Counted from the first letter of the stretch, positions 46,452 through 56,865 are shown. The stretch: 64,000 bases of DNA from Aliiruegeria sabulilitoris (GCF_001558155.1 NZ_LOAS01000002.1:1-64000), one strand, 5' to 3'. Notes: generated from the sequence alone by a model not told the origin. Program-made: numbers and translations.

Positions 46452-47356
46452 GGAAACCAAGCGCCTCCATGCAATCGATCCTGGAACGGCTTGCGCGGGA
46501 AGACGCCGGCCTGCCGCATCCAACGGATGTGGCCGCACCGCATGGACGGATGCTGGCGCTGCTGAATAACCTTCGCTGGAATGAGAACCTTCCAAAGATG
46601 GCCGAGGCGCGCACGGTCCTGCACGCGGGCATGCCCTCGCGCCTCGTGGTTCCCGAAAACGACGCAGGGAGCGACGCAATCCTGCATGTGCACGGCGGCG
46701 GCTGGGCATTCTGTTCGCCGGCAACCCACGAAGGCGCGGCCAGGCGGCTCGCGGTCGCCTGCCGGGCGCCGGTTCTGACCATCGATTACCGCCTCGCTCC
46801 GGAGCATCCCTATCCCTGTGGCCTTGAGGACTGCCTCGCCGCCTGGGAGGCGTGTGAACCGGACCGGCGGTGGAGCATTGCCGGTGACAGCGCGGGGGCG
46901 AACCTTTGCCTTGCGCTCATGCTGCGGCTGCTCGCGGACGGCCGCGACATGCCTGCGGCGGCGCTGCTCTTCTACGGGGTCTATGGCGCGGATTTCGAGA
47001 CGGAATCCTATGTCGAGCAGGCCGAGGGACCCGGTCTGACCCGTGCGGGAATGCGGGCCTACTGGAACCTGTACGCCCTGCCCGAACAGCGTGCGGACCC
47101 CTTGGTGGCCCCGCTTTGCGCGTCCGACCCGGACCTCGCCCGGTTGCCCCCGCTCTACCTCAACTCGGCGGAGCTGGACCCGCTACGATCCGACACCGAA
47201 CTGCTGGTGGCACGTCTCAGGGCCATCGGGCGCAGCGACCGCCACGACCTCTGCCGTGGCGTGATCCACGGTTTCATGCAGATGGGAAATGCCCTGCCCG
47301 AAGCGCAAATCGCCTTCGAGCGGGTGGGAGAGACGTTCAGGGAGATGACCCCCTGA
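46448..47356 (+). CDS. Alpha/beta hydrolase of the HSL esterase family
   Basis: A 302-residue hydrolase of the hormone-sensitive-lipase type: oxyanion motif HGGG at 82-85, nucleophile elbow GDSAG at 146-150 (Ser148), acid in SAELDPLRSD and His in VIHGFMQM. No signal peptide, so it acts in the cytoplasm on an imported ester or lactone. Being second in the sugar import operon, it may remove an acyl group from, or open a lactone of, the imported sugar. The start overlaps the GntR stop; a longer upstream frame is inside that gene. Confidence 0.87.
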   Translation: MRKPSASMQSILERLAREDAGLPHPTDVAAPHGRMLALLNNLRWNENLPKMAEARTVLHAGMPSRLVVPENDAGSDAILHVHGGGWAFCSPATHEGAARRLAVACRAPVLTIDYRLAPEHPYPCGLEDCLAAWEACEPDRRWSIAGDSAGANLCLALMLRLLADGRDMPAAALLFYGVYGADFETESYVEQAEGPGLTRAGMRAYWNLYALPEQRADPLVAPLCASDPDLARLPPLYLNSAELDPLRSDTELLVARLRAIGRSDRHDLCRGVIHGFMQMGNALPEAQIAFERVGETFREMTP

Positions 47357-47386
47357 ACCGACACTAGTGAAAGGGAGGAAACGAAG

Positions 47387-48604
47387 ATGAAGACGACCAT
47401 GAGACTGGGCCTGACCGCCAGCCTTCTCGCGCTCGCGGCCGGCGCCGCCCATGCCGACAGCACGGTGCGCTTCTGGTACCATTTCGACAATGCCGACAAC
47501 CCGATGGACGAGTTGGTTGCCACGTTCCAGCAGGCCAATCCCGGCATCACGATCGAGGCAGAGAACGTCCCCTGGAACAGCTATTACGACACGCTCTACA
47601 CCTCCATCGTCGGAGGCAACGCGCCGGATGCGGCGATGGTCAAGATGTTCGCCCAGCCGCGACTTCTCGAAATGGGTGCACTGGAGCCGCTCGCAGCGCG
47701 GATCGACGCCTGGGAGGGCAAGGCCGACCTGCTGGAAAACCTGCTGGACCTGACCAAGGCCGAGGACGGTGAGAACTATTACCTGCCAGTGCAGTATGTT
47801 GCTCTCTATCTCTACTACCGCGCCGACATGTTCGACGAACTGGGCCTTGCCGTGCCCACGACCTGCGACGAGTTCCGCGAAGTAGCCAAGGCCCTCACGC
47901 GGGACACCGACGGCGATGGCCAGATGGATGTCTATGGCTTCGGTTTCCGGGGTGCCAAAGGCGGGCACGACCATTGGGCCAGCCTCACGCTCAGCCGTGA
48001 GGGGGTAAACCTCGTGGGAGGCATGGAAAACGACGCGGCACTCGCGGGCACCCAGTTTGTCGTCGACCTCTTCCGCGAGGACGGCGTCTTCCCGCCCTCG
48101 ACCCCCAATGATGGGTTCCAGGAGATCATCGGCGCCTTCAAGGCCGGAACGACGGCCATGACGATCCACCATATCGGCTCGGCCAACGGCATGGTCGAAG
48201 CCCTTGGCGACAAGGTCTCGGCAGCACCGGTTCCGGAATGCGGCGGCGGCCACTGGACCGCCTTCGGCGACGAGAGCACGGCTGTGTTCTCCACGGCCGA
48301 GGACAAGGACGCGGCGTGGAAATGGATCTCGTTCCTGTCGACGGCCGGCAACAACACGATGTTCAACGAGGCCACGGGCCAGCTTCCGGTGACGAAAACC
48401 GACAGTTCCGGCTGGTCACTCCATCCGGAGCGTTTCGTCAAGGCCACGATGGACTCGCTGCCCTTCGCCCAGCTGCTTCCGAACCGCTCCGAGACATCGG
48501 ATTTCGTCAACACGGTCTGGCCGGTGTCGATGCAGCGCGCGCTCACCGGGGAAATCACCGCGGCCGAGATGAACGCGGAAATCGCCAAGCTCTTTGGAGA
48601 GTAA
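47387..48604 (+). CDS. Sugar ABC transporter substrate-binding protein
   Basis: A 405-residue extracellular solute-binding protein of family 1 (MalE/UgpB cluster). Signal peptide 1-23, ending AAHA before DSTVRFWYHF. Conserved pieces are WNSYYDTLYTSIVGGNAPDA and ATGQLPVTKTDSS. AGGGAGG precedes the start. It shares the general layout of UgpB but not its glycerol-phosphate site motifs, so the ligand is another sugar or polyol derivative. A strong hairpin follows the gene. Confidence 0.9.
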   Translation: MKTTMRLGLTASLLALAAGAAHADSTVRFWYHFDNADNPMDELVATFQQANPGITIEAENVPWNSYYDTLYTSIVGGNAPDAAMVKMFAQPRLLEMGALEPLAARIDAWEGKADLLENLLDLTKAEDGENYYLPVQYVALYLYYRADMFDELGLAVPTTCDEFREVAKALTRDTDGDGQMDVYGFGFRGAKGGHDHWASLTLSREGVNLVGGMENDAALAGTQFVVDLFREDGVFPPSTPNDGFQEIIGAFKAGTTAMTIHHIGSANGMVEALGDKVSAAPVPECGGGHWTAFGDESTAVFSTAEDKDAAWKWISFLSTAGNNTMFNEATGQLPVTKTDSSGWSLHPERFVKATMDSLPFAQLLPNRSETSDFVNTVWPVSMQRALTGEITAAEMNAEIAKLFGE

Positions 48605-48619
48605 CCGAAACCAAGTCGA

Positions 48620-48644
48620 CGGGGCGGCGGCACCTGCCGCCCCG
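48620..48644 (+). terminator. Strong hairpin between binding protein and permease genes (sugar system)
   Basis: CGGGGCGGC (48620-48628) pairs perfectly with GCCGCCCCG (48636-48644) over a seven-base loop, 15 bases after the binding protein stop. No T-run follows. Confidence 0.6.
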
Positions 48645-48691
48645 CACAACGCCAATGCCGGTACAGCCCGGCCCGACAGAGCCCGAGGCCG

Positions 48692-49618
48692 ATGAGCGCC
48701 ACCAAACTTTCCCGCCACGACGCGCCCGAACGACCGGTTCGCCGCTCGCTTGCCCGGCAGGTCCTGCCCTATGCAATGCTCTCGCCCGCAGTACTGGTGA
48801 CGCTCGCCATCGTCTTCCTGCCGATGTTGCAGACCGCCTGGATGAGCCTGCACGAATATGTTCTGTTCCGCCCGAAGGATTTCGACTTCATCGGGCTGGA
48901 CAATTTCCGCGCCGTGCTCGGGGACGAGGTTTTCTGGATATCGCTCCGCCACACACTGATCTGGATCGGCGTTACCGTACCCGCCCAGCTTCTGCTGGGC
49001 CTGGTCACGGCACTCCTTTTAAACCAGCGATTCCCGTGGCGGCCGCTCGCCAGGGCGCTCATCATTATTCCCTGGGCGCTGCCCTCCGTGGTGATCGCGC
49101 TGATGTGGGCCTGGATCTATGACAGCAACTATGGCGTGATGAACGACTTCCTGCTGCGCCTTGGGATCATCCAGAGCTCCATACCCTGGCTCGCCGATCC
49201 CGATACCGCGCTCGGCGCCATCATGCTGACGCTCACCTGGCAGGGATTTCCCTTTTTCGCGGTGATGATCCTCGCGGGCCTCCAGGCCATTCCGAAAAGC
49301 TACTACGAGGCCGCCTCCATCGACGGCGCTTCCACCTGGCGGCAGTTCCGCCACATCACCTTGCCAGGCATCTCCGGCGTGCTCGTCACAGCGGTCCTGC
49401 TCCGCGTGATCTGGGTCGCCAATTCCTTTGACGTCATCTTCGTGATGACCGGCGGCGGCCCGGGCTACGCCACCTATACCCTGCCGCTCTATGCTTTCAT
49501 CAAGGCCCGCACCAATCTCGACTTCGGCTACGGCTCCGCGCTGGCCGTCACCTTCACGATCCTGCTGATGATCATCGTCGTGATTTACCTGCGGCGCACC
49601 GGAAAGGCACTGCGCTGA
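48692..49618 (+). CDS. Sugar ABC transporter permease (MalF type)
   Basis: A 308-residue permease with six helices; the first lies at about 30-50 (YAMLSPAVLVTLAIVFLPML). The EAA loop is EAASIDGASTWRQFRHITLP. It starts 87 bases after the binding protein stop, beyond the hairpin, and its stop shares a base with the next start (TGATG). Confidence 0.9.
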   Translation: MSATKLSRHDAPERPVRRSLARQVLPYAMLSPAVLVTLAIVFLPMLQTAWMSLHEYVLFRPKDFDFIGLDNFRAVLGDEVFWISLRHTLIWIGVTVPAQLLLGLVTALLLNQRFPWRPLARALIIIPWALPSVVIALMWAWIYDSNYGVMNDFLLRLGIIQSSIPWLADPDTALGAIMLTLTWQGFPFFAVMILAGLQAIPKSYYEAASIDGASTWRQFRHITLPGISGVLVTAVLLRVIWVANSFDVIFVMTGGGPGYATYTLPLYAFIKARTNLDFGYGSALAVTFTILLMIIVVIYLRRTGKALR

Positions 49619-50451
49619 TGGCCCTCAAGCGGAAATCCCTGCGTCGCCGCATCCTGACAGTCGATCTGCCCATGCTGGCAATCCTCGTCTTCACCCTCGG
49701 GCCCTATCTCTGGATGTTCCTCACATCGATCACTCCAGAAAGCCAGCTCTTCACCGAAGGCCCCTCGATGGCAGGTGCCACGCTCGAGAACTACATCCGA
49801 CTTTTCCGCACCGTGGGCTTCGCCGACAACCTGCTCGACAGCTTCATCGTCGCAAGCGGCACCGTGGTCGTGGGACTGTCACTCTCGGTTACGGCAGCCT
49901 ATTCGTTCTCGCGCTTCTCGTACCGGGGCCGTCGCGTCCTGATGATGCAGTTCCTGCTCATCAACATGTTCCCGCTGGTGCTGCTGATCCTGCCGCTCTT
50001 CGTGCTGATGCGGATCCTGGGGCTGCTCGACAGTCACCTTGCGCTCATCATCGCCAACTCCACCATCGCGATCCCGTTCTCGGTCTGGATGATGACAAGC
50101 TACATGAACGGCATTCCCCGTTCGCTCGACGAGGCGGCGATGACCGACGGCTGCACCCGGCTCGGGGCAATGCTCCGTATCGTGCTGCCGCTCTGCCTGC
50201 CCGGCATCATCGCCACCGGCATCTACATCTTCATCACCGCCTGGAACGAGTACCTCTACGCCCTGACACTCGGGGGGCGCAACGTGCGCACCATCACCGT
50301 CGCCGTGCAGACACTGATCGGCGAATACGAGGTGCAATGGGGGCTGCTGACCGCGGGCGGCATCGTCGGCGCGATGCCGGCCACCGTGCTGTTCCTGCTG
50401 GTGCAAAAACGCCTGATCTCCGGCCTTACCCAGGGTGCGGTCAAAGGCTGA
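49618..50451 (+). CDS. Sugar ABC transporter permease (MalG type)
   Basis: A 277-residue permease with six helices, partner of the preceding gene. The EAA loop reads [20 protein letters not shown]. Length and topology are normal for MalG-type proteins. Confidence 0.9.
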   Translation: MALKRKSLRRRILTVDLPMLAILVFTLGPYLWMFLTSITPESQLFTEGPSMAGATLENYIRLFRTVGFADNLLDSFIVASGTVVVGLSLSVTAAYSFSRFSYRGRRVLMMQFLLINMFPLVLLILPLFVLMRILGLLDSHLALIIANSTIAIPFSVWMMTSYMNGIPRSLDEAAMTDGCTRLGAMLRIVLPLCLPGIIATGIYIFITAWNEYLYALTLGGRNVRTITVAVQTLIGEYEVQWGLLTAGGIVGAMPATVLFLLVQKRLISGLTQGAVKG

Positions 50452-50470
50452 TACGCGAAAGGAAGACCAC

Positions 50471-51358
50471 TTGGACAACCCCGTCGGCATCATCTCGATG
50501 CAGTTCATTCGGCCCTTCACGGGGCGCGACCTGCACTATTTCGCCCATGCCAAGGCGCTTGGCTTCGACTTCGTCGAACTGCTGGTGCCGGAACCGGAAG
50601 ACGACCTCTCCCCGGCAGATGTCCGCACTGCCGCCGCAGATGCCGGGATCGGGATCGTTCTCGCGGCGCGGGTAAACCCCCAGCGTTCGATTGCCTCGGA
50701 CGACCCCGCGGCACGGACGGGTGGGATGGAGTACCTGAAATCCTGCGTCGACGTGGCCGAGGCCATTGGGGCCAGTATCATCGGTGGCCCGCTCTACGGG
50801 GAGCCCATGGTTTTTGCCGGCCGGCCGCCGATGCCCCGAACCGACGAGGACATCGCGGCCCGCGCCGCTCGCACCATCGAAGGGCTGGCCGGCGTCGCCC
50901 CACTGGCCCGGGCGGCCGGAAAGGTTTTCGCCGTGGAACCGCTCAACCGGTTTGAGACGGATATTCTGTCCACCACCCGGCAGGCCATCGAGGTCGTCGA
51001 CGCGGTGGATGATGCCGGCCTCGGCATCCTGCTCGACACCTTCCACATGAACATGGAGGAACGTTCGATTCCGGACGCGATCCGCGCTGCGGGACCGCGG
51101 ATCGTCCATTTCCAGGCGAACGAAAACCACCGCGGCCACCCGGGAACAGGCCATCTCGACTGGCCCGCGATCTGCCGGGCGCTGGCGGAGGTGAACTACG
51201 CGGGGCCGGTCTCGCTCGAACCCTTCCGGCGCGCCGATGACCGCGTGGCGCTGCCCATCGCCCACTGGCGTGCCCCCCGCGAGGACGAGAGCGACAAGTT
51301 GAAAGCCGGCCTCGGCGTGATCCGGTCGGCGTTGGCACTGGCGGAGGTGGATCAATGA
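50471..51358 (+). CDS. TIM-barrel sugar epimerase/isomerase (psicose epimerase-like)
   Basis: A 295-residue xylose isomerase-like TIM-barrel protein. The start is probably the TTG at 50471, six bases after GGAAG; an internal ATG at 50498 would remove the first strand. Metal-ligand candidates are Glu in AVEPLNRFE, Asp in [11 protein letters not shown], His in [12 protein letters not shown] and Glu in VSLEPFRR, the pattern of D-tagatose/psicose 3-epimerases and hydroxypyruvate isomerase-like enzymes. It works on the imported sugar with the Gfo/Idh dehydrogenase, whose start overlaps its stop. Confidence 0.85.
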   Translation: MDNPVGIISMQFIRPFTGRDLHYFAHAKALGFDFVELLVPEPEDDLSPADVRTAAADAGIGIVLAARVNPQRSIASDDPAARTGGMEYLKSCVDVAEAIGASIIGGPLYGEPMVFAGRPPMPRTDEDIAARAARTIEGLAGVAPLARAAGKVFAVEPLNRFETDILSTTRQAIEVVDAVDDAGLGILLDTFHMNMEERSIPDAIRAAGPRIVHFQANENHRGHPGTGHLDWPAICRALAEVNYAGPVSLEPFRRADDRVALPIAHWRAPREDESDKLKAGLGVIRSALALAEVDQ

Positions 51359-52353
51359 CCCTGAAGATTGGTTGGATCGGGTGTGGCCGACATGCGCGCC
51401 AGATGCTCCTGCCACGCCTGCCGGATCATGGAATCCGGCTGGCCGCCCTGTGCGACAGCGATCGGGTCGCGATGGCCACCACCGCGCACGCCTACGGTGT
51501 CGTCGATTGCTACAGCGACTTCCGGGATCTCCTGCGGCATCCGGGACTGGACGCTATCGGCATGGCCGTCGGAGCCGAAATCCATCATGCGGCCGCGATC
51601 GCGGCGCTGGAACGCGGCTTGCCCGTTTTCATGGAGAAACCGCCCGCCGCCACCGCCGCGGGGGCGCGGGACGTGGCCGAGGCCGCACGAAAGGCCCGCA
51701 AGCCGGTGATCGTGGGGTTCATGAAACGCTATTCCAGCGGCAACCGCATCGCCATGAATCTGCTCAAGAAAGCCGATTTCGGACCAGTTCTTGGCATAAC
51801 CGGCAGCTATTTGACCGCGCCCACCTATTTCGAGGGCGAACCGGACTATACGGGCTTCTTCCTGCACCATTGCGTCCACTACATGGACCTCGTCCCGTGG
51901 TTTGCATCCAGCGAATTCGCCGAAATGAGCGTGCGCAAGGTCAGCCCGGCGCCAGGTCGGCTTCTGCTGCACCTTGGTTTCACAACCAAGGCGGGCGCGA
52001 TTGGCAACATTGTCATGGGCACGGTCCAGTCCCGAGGCACTCCGATGGAGGAGATCCGCATCATGGGGGATCACAAGCGGATCGAGGTAGACAATATCGT
52101 CAATGTCGAGCTTCACAGAGACCCACCTTTCAAGGCCGACGACCCTGCTGCGACCCTGGACGACACCGTGGACACCCTGACCTGGCAACCCAATTTCACG
52201 GCAGCCGCCAATGAGGACCACAAGGGCTACAGCGGGCTGCTCGCTGACGCCGCTGCAGTCCTGAGGGGGGAGAACCGCGACGCGCCCGACATTGAGGACG
52301 GGGTCCTCGCGATGGAGCGGTTGGAGCGGATGATCAGCTTGATTGGGGCCTAG
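51355..52353 (+). CDS. Gfo/Idh/MocA family sugar dehydrogenase
   Basis: A 332-residue NAD(P)-dependent oxidoreductase. Rossmann motif [13 protein letters not shown] at 4-16, the family MEKPPA motif near 92-97 with its catalytic Lys, and a second domain with [12 protein letters not shown] where His residues join the active site. Start overlaps the epimerase stop by four bases. Such enzymes oxidise or reduce sugar carbons; with the epimerase it could form a 3-keto-sugar route. It ends the operon. Confidence 0.9.
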   Translation: MTLKIGWIGCGRHARQMLLPRLPDHGIRLAALCDSDRVAMATTAHAYGVVDCYSDFRDLLRHPGLDAIGMAVGAEIHHAAAIAALERGLPVFMEKPPAATAAGARDVAEAARKARKPVIVGFMKRYSSGNRIAMNLLKKADFGPVLGITGSYLTAPTYFEGEPDYTGFFLHHCVHYMDLVPWFASSEFAEMSVRKVSPAPGRLLLHLGFTTKAGAIGNIVMGTVQSRGTPMEEIRIMGDHKRIEVDNIVNVELHRDPPFKADDPAATLDDTVDTLTWQPNFTAAANEDHKGYSGLLADAAAVLRGENRDAPDIEDGVLAMERLERMISLIGA

Positions 52354-52596
52354 CGGGCGACGAGACCCTGCTCGGTGCCTGCATCACGACACGCCTCAAA
52401 CACGCAGCGAAGTCTGCACTCAGGCGGGAAAGATCCAGTCCAAAGGTCGGCATTCCAGAATACGGTGGTAGTTGACGAGGCTCTGTGCTTCAGTCACGCG
52501 GCATCGGATCTCCCGACACATTGCACCGAACACAGGTTCGCGCTGCCTCCGCCATTGCGGAGTACTGCCAGTGCGGCGCCGGAGCCCAAGAAACTG

Positions 52597-53535
52597 ATGA
52601 CAACCACGCCTTCCGCACCACTTTCTTCGCAGGTCGCGTCAACTCGGATCGACAATATCCGCGGGGTCGGGCTGATGGCTCTTGCCTTCGCGTTATTCTC
52701 GGTCTGCGACATGCAGGCAAAGCTGCTCACCGGGGAATTCCATCCAATACAGATCGTCTGGACGCGCCAGCTTGCCCTTCTCGTCGGTGTGATTGTGGCG
52801 CTCGGCGTCCATGGGCCGGGCTTGTTTCGGTCAACTCACCCGGCACTGCAAGTCGTCCGCGGTCTTCTCGTAGTCGGCTCCGCGGCCTGCTTCATCTCCG
52901 CCATTCGCTTTGTGCCGCTGGCGGATGCGGTGGCGGTGACCTTTATCGCGCCTTTCATCGTGACGGTCCTGAGCGCCCGCGTGCTTGGCGAGCATGTTGG
53001 CTGGCAGCGGTGGATGGCAGTGGCAGTGGGCTTCCTAGGCGCCTTGATCGTCATCAGGCCGGGCATGGGGGTGATGCATCCCGCGATGTTGCTCATCGTG
53101 GTTGCGGCGACCTGCTTCGCGCTCCGCCAAGTCGTTTCGCGTCGCCTCGCGGCCTCGGACCGCACGCTCACCACCGTTGCCTATACCGCCACCGTCAGCG
53201 TTGCCACGCTCTCGTTACCCCTCTTCCTGTTTTGGCAGGCACCCGAAACCAGCCGCCAGTGGGCGCTGCTTGGCGGCATGGCGCTTACCGCCGCATTGGG
53301 AGAATTGTTGGTCATCCGGGCATTGGAGATCGGTCAGGCCGTTGTCGTCGCGCCAATCCATTACAGCTTGATGATCTGGGCCACGTTCTGGGGCTGGTTG
53401 ATCTTCGACGACCTGCCAGATGGCTGGACCGTAACTGGAGCTGCGGTGATCATGGCCACCGGCCTCTACATCCTGCGCAGTGAACGCTCTGGAAAGCGCC
53501 CACTCCCATCCAGCGAGCTTGCATCAGAGCGCTGA
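52597..53535 (+). CDS. EamA family drug/metabolite transporter
   Basis: A 312-residue inner membrane protein with ten helices arranged as two EamA repeats, the second ending in WGWLIFDDLPDGWTVTGAAV. The first repeat has VRGLLVVGSAACFISAIRFV and LADAVAVTFIAPFIV, the family hallmark. The ATG at 52597 starts 25 residues before the first helix; the frame is open another 74 codons upstream with no homology. It stands alone 243 bases after the sugar operon. Probably an exporter of a small metabolite. Confidence 0.87.
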   Translation: MTTTPSAPLSSQVASTRIDNIRGVGLMALAFALFSVCDMQAKLLTGEFHPIQIVWTRQLALLVGVIVALGVHGPGLFRSTHPALQVVRGLLVVGSAACFISAIRFVPLADAVAVTFIAPFIVTVLSARVLGEHVGWQRWMAVAVGFLGALIVIRPGMGVMHPAMLLIVVAATCFALRQVVSRRLAASDRTLTTVAYTATVSVATLSLPLFLFWQAPETSRQWALLGGMALTAALGELLVIRALEIGQAVVVAPIHYSLMIWATFWGWLIFDDLPDGWTVTGAAVIMATGLYILRSERSGKRPLPSSELASER

Positions 53536-53663
53536 AGGCGTCCATGAAGTTCCGCCACTGGCTACCACTTCGCGATGACATGGGGCCCAACCATTCCCTG
53601 TTTCGGGGTGACACCGGTGACATGCTCCATCCACCCGAGGAGGTACTGGAATAGGCCGCGATG

Positions 53664-53705
53664 TGATCGAACATTGCCGAGGCTTGTCGTTGAAGGGGCT
53701 GTCCA
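53664..53705 (+). repeat. 42-base dispersed repeat, copy 2
   Basis: Partner of 31843-31884 (34 of 42 identical, ungapped). It sits in the 269-base gap between the EamA and HAD genes, which otherwise shows no gene. Confidence 0.5.
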
Positions 53706-53804
53706 GCACTGAGAAAAAGCAGACTAGCGTAGAATAAGCTGGACCAAGTCTTGCAAAGGACAACTTAATTCCGGCGGCAGAATGTCGGGCAGCCCAAGGA
53801 ATTC

Positions 53805-54404
53805 TCACCAGGTTTCGATGCGAGCAAGCACATCGGAAAGACGGACGTCTAACACGTTCATCCCGGCAGAAATCGCGGCCTGCACACCCTGTTCGGAATC
53901 CTCCAGTACAAGGCAGTCGCCCGGGGGTACTGCGAGCCGCTCCGCAGCGAGAAGAAAAATCGCGGGGTCTGGCTTGGGCTGCAGAGCTTCGACCACGGTG
54001 ACCACCACGTCGAACAGGGTGTCAAGTCCCGCCCCACGAAGGATTGCACGGACGACATCGGTTTCCGCATTCGAGCCAACCGCGATTGGAACCTTGCCCT
54101 TGAGCCGTCGGGCCAGGGCCGCAACCGGTGGATTTTCCACCGCGGTAAGTTCGGCGCGTTCCACCGTGATCGCCCGGCTGTCGGCAACGATGCGCGGGCA
54201 GTCCAACTCGGCATCGTGCTGCGCCACGAATGCGGCGATCAGGTCGTTCCGGTCGAGGCCCTTGCGGTCCTCATACCAGGCGCGATCCATCCATGCGCCC
54301 TGTCGGGCCAGGGCGGCATTGAAAGCGTCGAAATGCAGGTTCGCCGTAAGCGCAAGGGTTCCATCGCAATCGAATATCAAGGCCTTCGCATCAAGCGCGG
54401 TCAT
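53805..54404 (-). CDS. HAD-superfamily sugar phosphatase/phosphoglucomutase-like hydrolase
   Basis: A 199-residue HAD subfamily IA hydrolase. Motif I DCDGTL at 12-17 (nucleophile Asp12, acid Asp14), motif II GSNA, motif III Lys in QPKPDP and motif IV LEDSEQG. The cap is the small helical type of beta-phosphoglucomutases and sugar-phosphate phosphatases. The start at 54404 lies within the end of the hybrid kinase gene (14-base overlap), so it is the third gene of the response regulator-kinase operon, an unusual partnership pointing to a phosphorylated-sugar signal or nutrient. Confidence 0.87.
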   Translation of the reverse strand: MTALDAKALIFDCDGTLALTANLHFDAFNAALARQGAWMDRAWYEDRKGLDRNDLIAAFVAQHDAELDCPRIVADSRAITVERAELTAVENPPVAALARRLKGKVPIAVGSNAETDVVRAILRGAGLDTLFDVVVTVVEALQPKPDPAIFLLAAERLAVPPGDCLVLEDSEQGVQAAISAGMNVLDVRLSDVLARIETW

Positions 54405-56865
54405 GTCTGTCGTCCTTTCCGAACGCAGCACAAAGGGCTGCGATGTCGAACGGCTTGGCGAGGGTCACGAGCGCCGAACCATATTGCCCATTGAACGGCG
54501 TTTTCGCCGGGAGCCGCCCGGAGACGATCGCAACCGAGCGGGCCGCACCGGATGACAAGGCCGCAGATGCGATACGCCACCCGCCGGGACTGCCGCCAAG
54601 CGACAGGTCCGAGACGACCAGATCGAAAACTTGTTCCTCAAGCCGGGCGAGCGCGCCTTCGGTCGTGGTCTCCTCGACGAGCTCGGTGGCGTGATCGTTC
54701 AGAATGGCCCGGGCCGCCGAGAGGTCTTCGGGGTCGTCCTCGACCAGAAGCACGCGGCTCCAGCGTGTCGCCAGCGACGCTGCAGCTTCGGCCCGGGGCA
54801 GGATCATGCGCACCGTTGTGCCCGCGCCCGGCGTGGAGAGAATCCGGACCTCGCCACCGGACTGGCTGATGAAGCCATAGACCATGGCAAATCCGAGGCC
54901 GGTGCCGGTGCCATCGGCGCGCGCGGTGTAGAATGGCTCCATCGCGTGTTCGACGGTTTCGGCGCTCATCCCGCATCCGGTATCGGCAACCTCGATCACC
55001 GCGCGATTGCCTTCGGCAGCAACCGAAATCGTTATCTCCCCGGAACCGTCAATGGCTTGGGCTGCGTTGAGACAAAGGTTGAGCAAGGCGCTTTCGAGCT
55101 GCCCCGGGTCGACGCGCACCTCGATCGGTTCGGGTGCCTCCCGGGTTTCAAGACGGATTTCGTCGCGAAGGGCCATCGCCACGAGGTCGGCCATGCCGTC
55201 GACCAGGGCGTTGAGTTCGACCACCTCGGGCACGAGCTTCTGTCGCCGGGCGAAAGCCAGAAGGCGTTGGACCAGCGACGTGCCGATCTCGGCGGCGTTT
55301 GCTATCGAACCTACCAGCTCGCGCTGGACATCGGGCGAGGCCGTTTCCATCAGGTGCAGGCTGCCATTGATGGTCGACAGGATATTGCCGAAATCATGCG
55401 CCACCTCACCCGTCACCTTGCCCAGAGCCTCGATCCGGCGGATCTGTTGCATCCTGTCGTCGATCTGGCGTTGCTCGGTGATATCGGCAATCAGCACCAC
55501 GGCGCCGCCCCCCGGCAACGGGCTTTCACGGCGCAGCGCATAATGGCCATCGGCTGTGGCGAGCATTTGGCTTCCGGTCGGGCCCGGGGTGTCCTTCCAA
55601 CCGCCCCGGGAGACCAACTCGTCCAGACCGACGCGCTTGCCCGCATGCGCGGGATCGATCCGCAGCACCTCTGCAAGGCGGTCGTTGCGGGCAATGATCG
55701 TGCCGGTATCCGACAGGATCGCGACGCCATCGGTGATGCTGCTCATCATCTTCTCGAAGAGCGCATTGCGTTCGGCGAGGCGACGGTTGGACCGGTCCAG
55801 ACGGATCGCGTTGGCACGAAATGTTCGAAAGGCGTGGAACAGCTTGCCGATCTCGTCGCCGGCGCCTTCACCTCGGGGAAGCCGCAGGGAGCGGTCGCCT
55901 GCGGCCAGACGCATCATCGCATCCGAGACGGCGCGCAGGTTGCCGGTTACGTAACCCGACACGTAGAGCGCGGCTGTCAGCGCAAGCGCCGCGGACGCGA
56001 GAACGGCGACAAGGATCGTGCTCTTTCGCAGGGCGATTGCGCTGATGGTTTCGGCCCGCTCCACGGCGATTGCGGCCTGCGCATCCGTTGTCACCGCTTC
56101 GGCATGGCCAATCACCTCTGCGGCGCCGATCCGGACCCGAACCAGCGCGCCCTGCGCCCCGATCTGGTGCTGGAGTTCCAGCCGGCGCAGCTCGAACAAA
56201 CCCTCGCGCCCTTCCGCGAGGGCCACGAGTTCGGCAAGATCGCCCTGCCCTTCGCGCAAGCCGTCCTTGTTGGCGACCCGCCGCAAGAGGTGGTAGGCGC
56301 GTTGAAATTCTCCAACGCCTATCAGGTTTTCCGCCCGGCCCGCGCCAAGCAGCGCGGCGGCGAGCCTCTGGAGCGTGAACCAGTCCTGCCGCTCCGCGAG
56401 CGGGGTGTCGGTACTGGAGGCCAGAAGGGCAAAGCGCCGCTCGGCCTTGGCCAGGGCCGCATTGCTCCGCAGGGTCTGATCGCGATAGCCGGCCCGCGCC
56501 TGCATATGCACAACCATCTCGACCGTTGCTGCGCGCATGTCGCCGAGCGTGGCGGAAAGCGCATCACCCTCGGTCAGTCCGGCCGCGATCTCGTCGATCA
56601 CACCGACCGTTATCTCGCCCTCCTGGGCAATGCGAAAGGGGCTGTCGAGGAGCAGCATGTAGGGCGCGCGCGTCGCGATACCCGCAGCTTGTCGCGAGAG
56701 GGTCATGGCCGCATCAACGGCGGCGAGCGTATCGCCGTGCAGCCGGTTGACCCGTGCCGTCGTGCGCTCGAGCGCAGCCCACGCGATTGCCCCGACAAGA
56801 AAGGTGGCAAGTGTAAGGGCGGCGAGCGCGAACAGCAGACGTGCCCGGACCGAGATCCGTTTCAT
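54391..56865 (-). CDS. Hybrid sensor histidine kinase (TorS-like layout)
   Basis: An 824-residue membrane kinase. Helix at about 8-32, a periplasmic helical sensor region to about 280, second helix about 283-305, HAMP to 360, PAS-type domain about 365-465, HisKA with the phospho-acceptor His490 (EVAHDFGN), ATPase domain with DTGCGMS and GTGTGLGF, and a C-terminal receiver from 704 with Asp753 (VVSDLSL) and Lys804. No HPt domain is seen in the protein. It overlaps the response regulator gene by four bases. It probably senses a periplasmic ligand, possibly through the binding protein of the divergent ABC importer. Confidence 0.9.
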   Translation of the reverse strand: MKRISVRARLLFALAALTLATFLVGAIAWAALERTTARVNRLHGDTLAAVDAAMTLSRQAAGIATRAPYMLLLDSPFRIAQEGEITVGVIDEIAAGLTEGDALSATLGDMRAATVEMVVHMQARAGYRDQTLRSNAALAKAERRFALLASSTDTPLAERQDWFTLQRLAAALLGAGRAENLIGVGEFQRAYHLLRRVANKDGLREGQGDLAELVALAEGREGLFELRRLELQHQIGAQGALVRVRIGAAEVIGHAEAVTTDAQAAIAVERAETISAIALRKSTILVAVLASAALALTAALYVSGYVTGNLRAVSDAMMRLAAGDRSLRLPRGEGAGDEIGKLFHAFRTFRANAIRLDRSNRRLAERNALFEKMMSSITDGVAILSDTGTIIARNDRLAEVLRIDPAHAGKRVGLDELVSRGGWKDTPGPTGSQMLATADGHYALRRESPLPGGGAVVLIADITEQRQIDDRMQQIRRIEALGKVTGEVAHDFGNILSTINGSLHLMETASPDVQRELVGSIANAAEIGTSLVQRLLAFARRQKLVPEVVELNALVDGMADLVAMALRDEIRLETREAPEPIEVRVDPGQLESALLNLCLNAAQAIDGSGEITISVAAEGNRAVIEVADTGCGMSAETVEHAMEPFYTARADGTGTGLGFAMVYGFISQSGGEVRILSTPGAGTTVRMILPRAEAAASLATRWSRVLLVEDDPEDLSAARAILNDHATELVEETTTEGALARLEEQVFDLVVSDLSLGGSPGGWRIASAALSSGAARSVAIVSGRLPAKTPFNGQYGSALVTLAKPFDIAALCAAFGKDDRHDRA

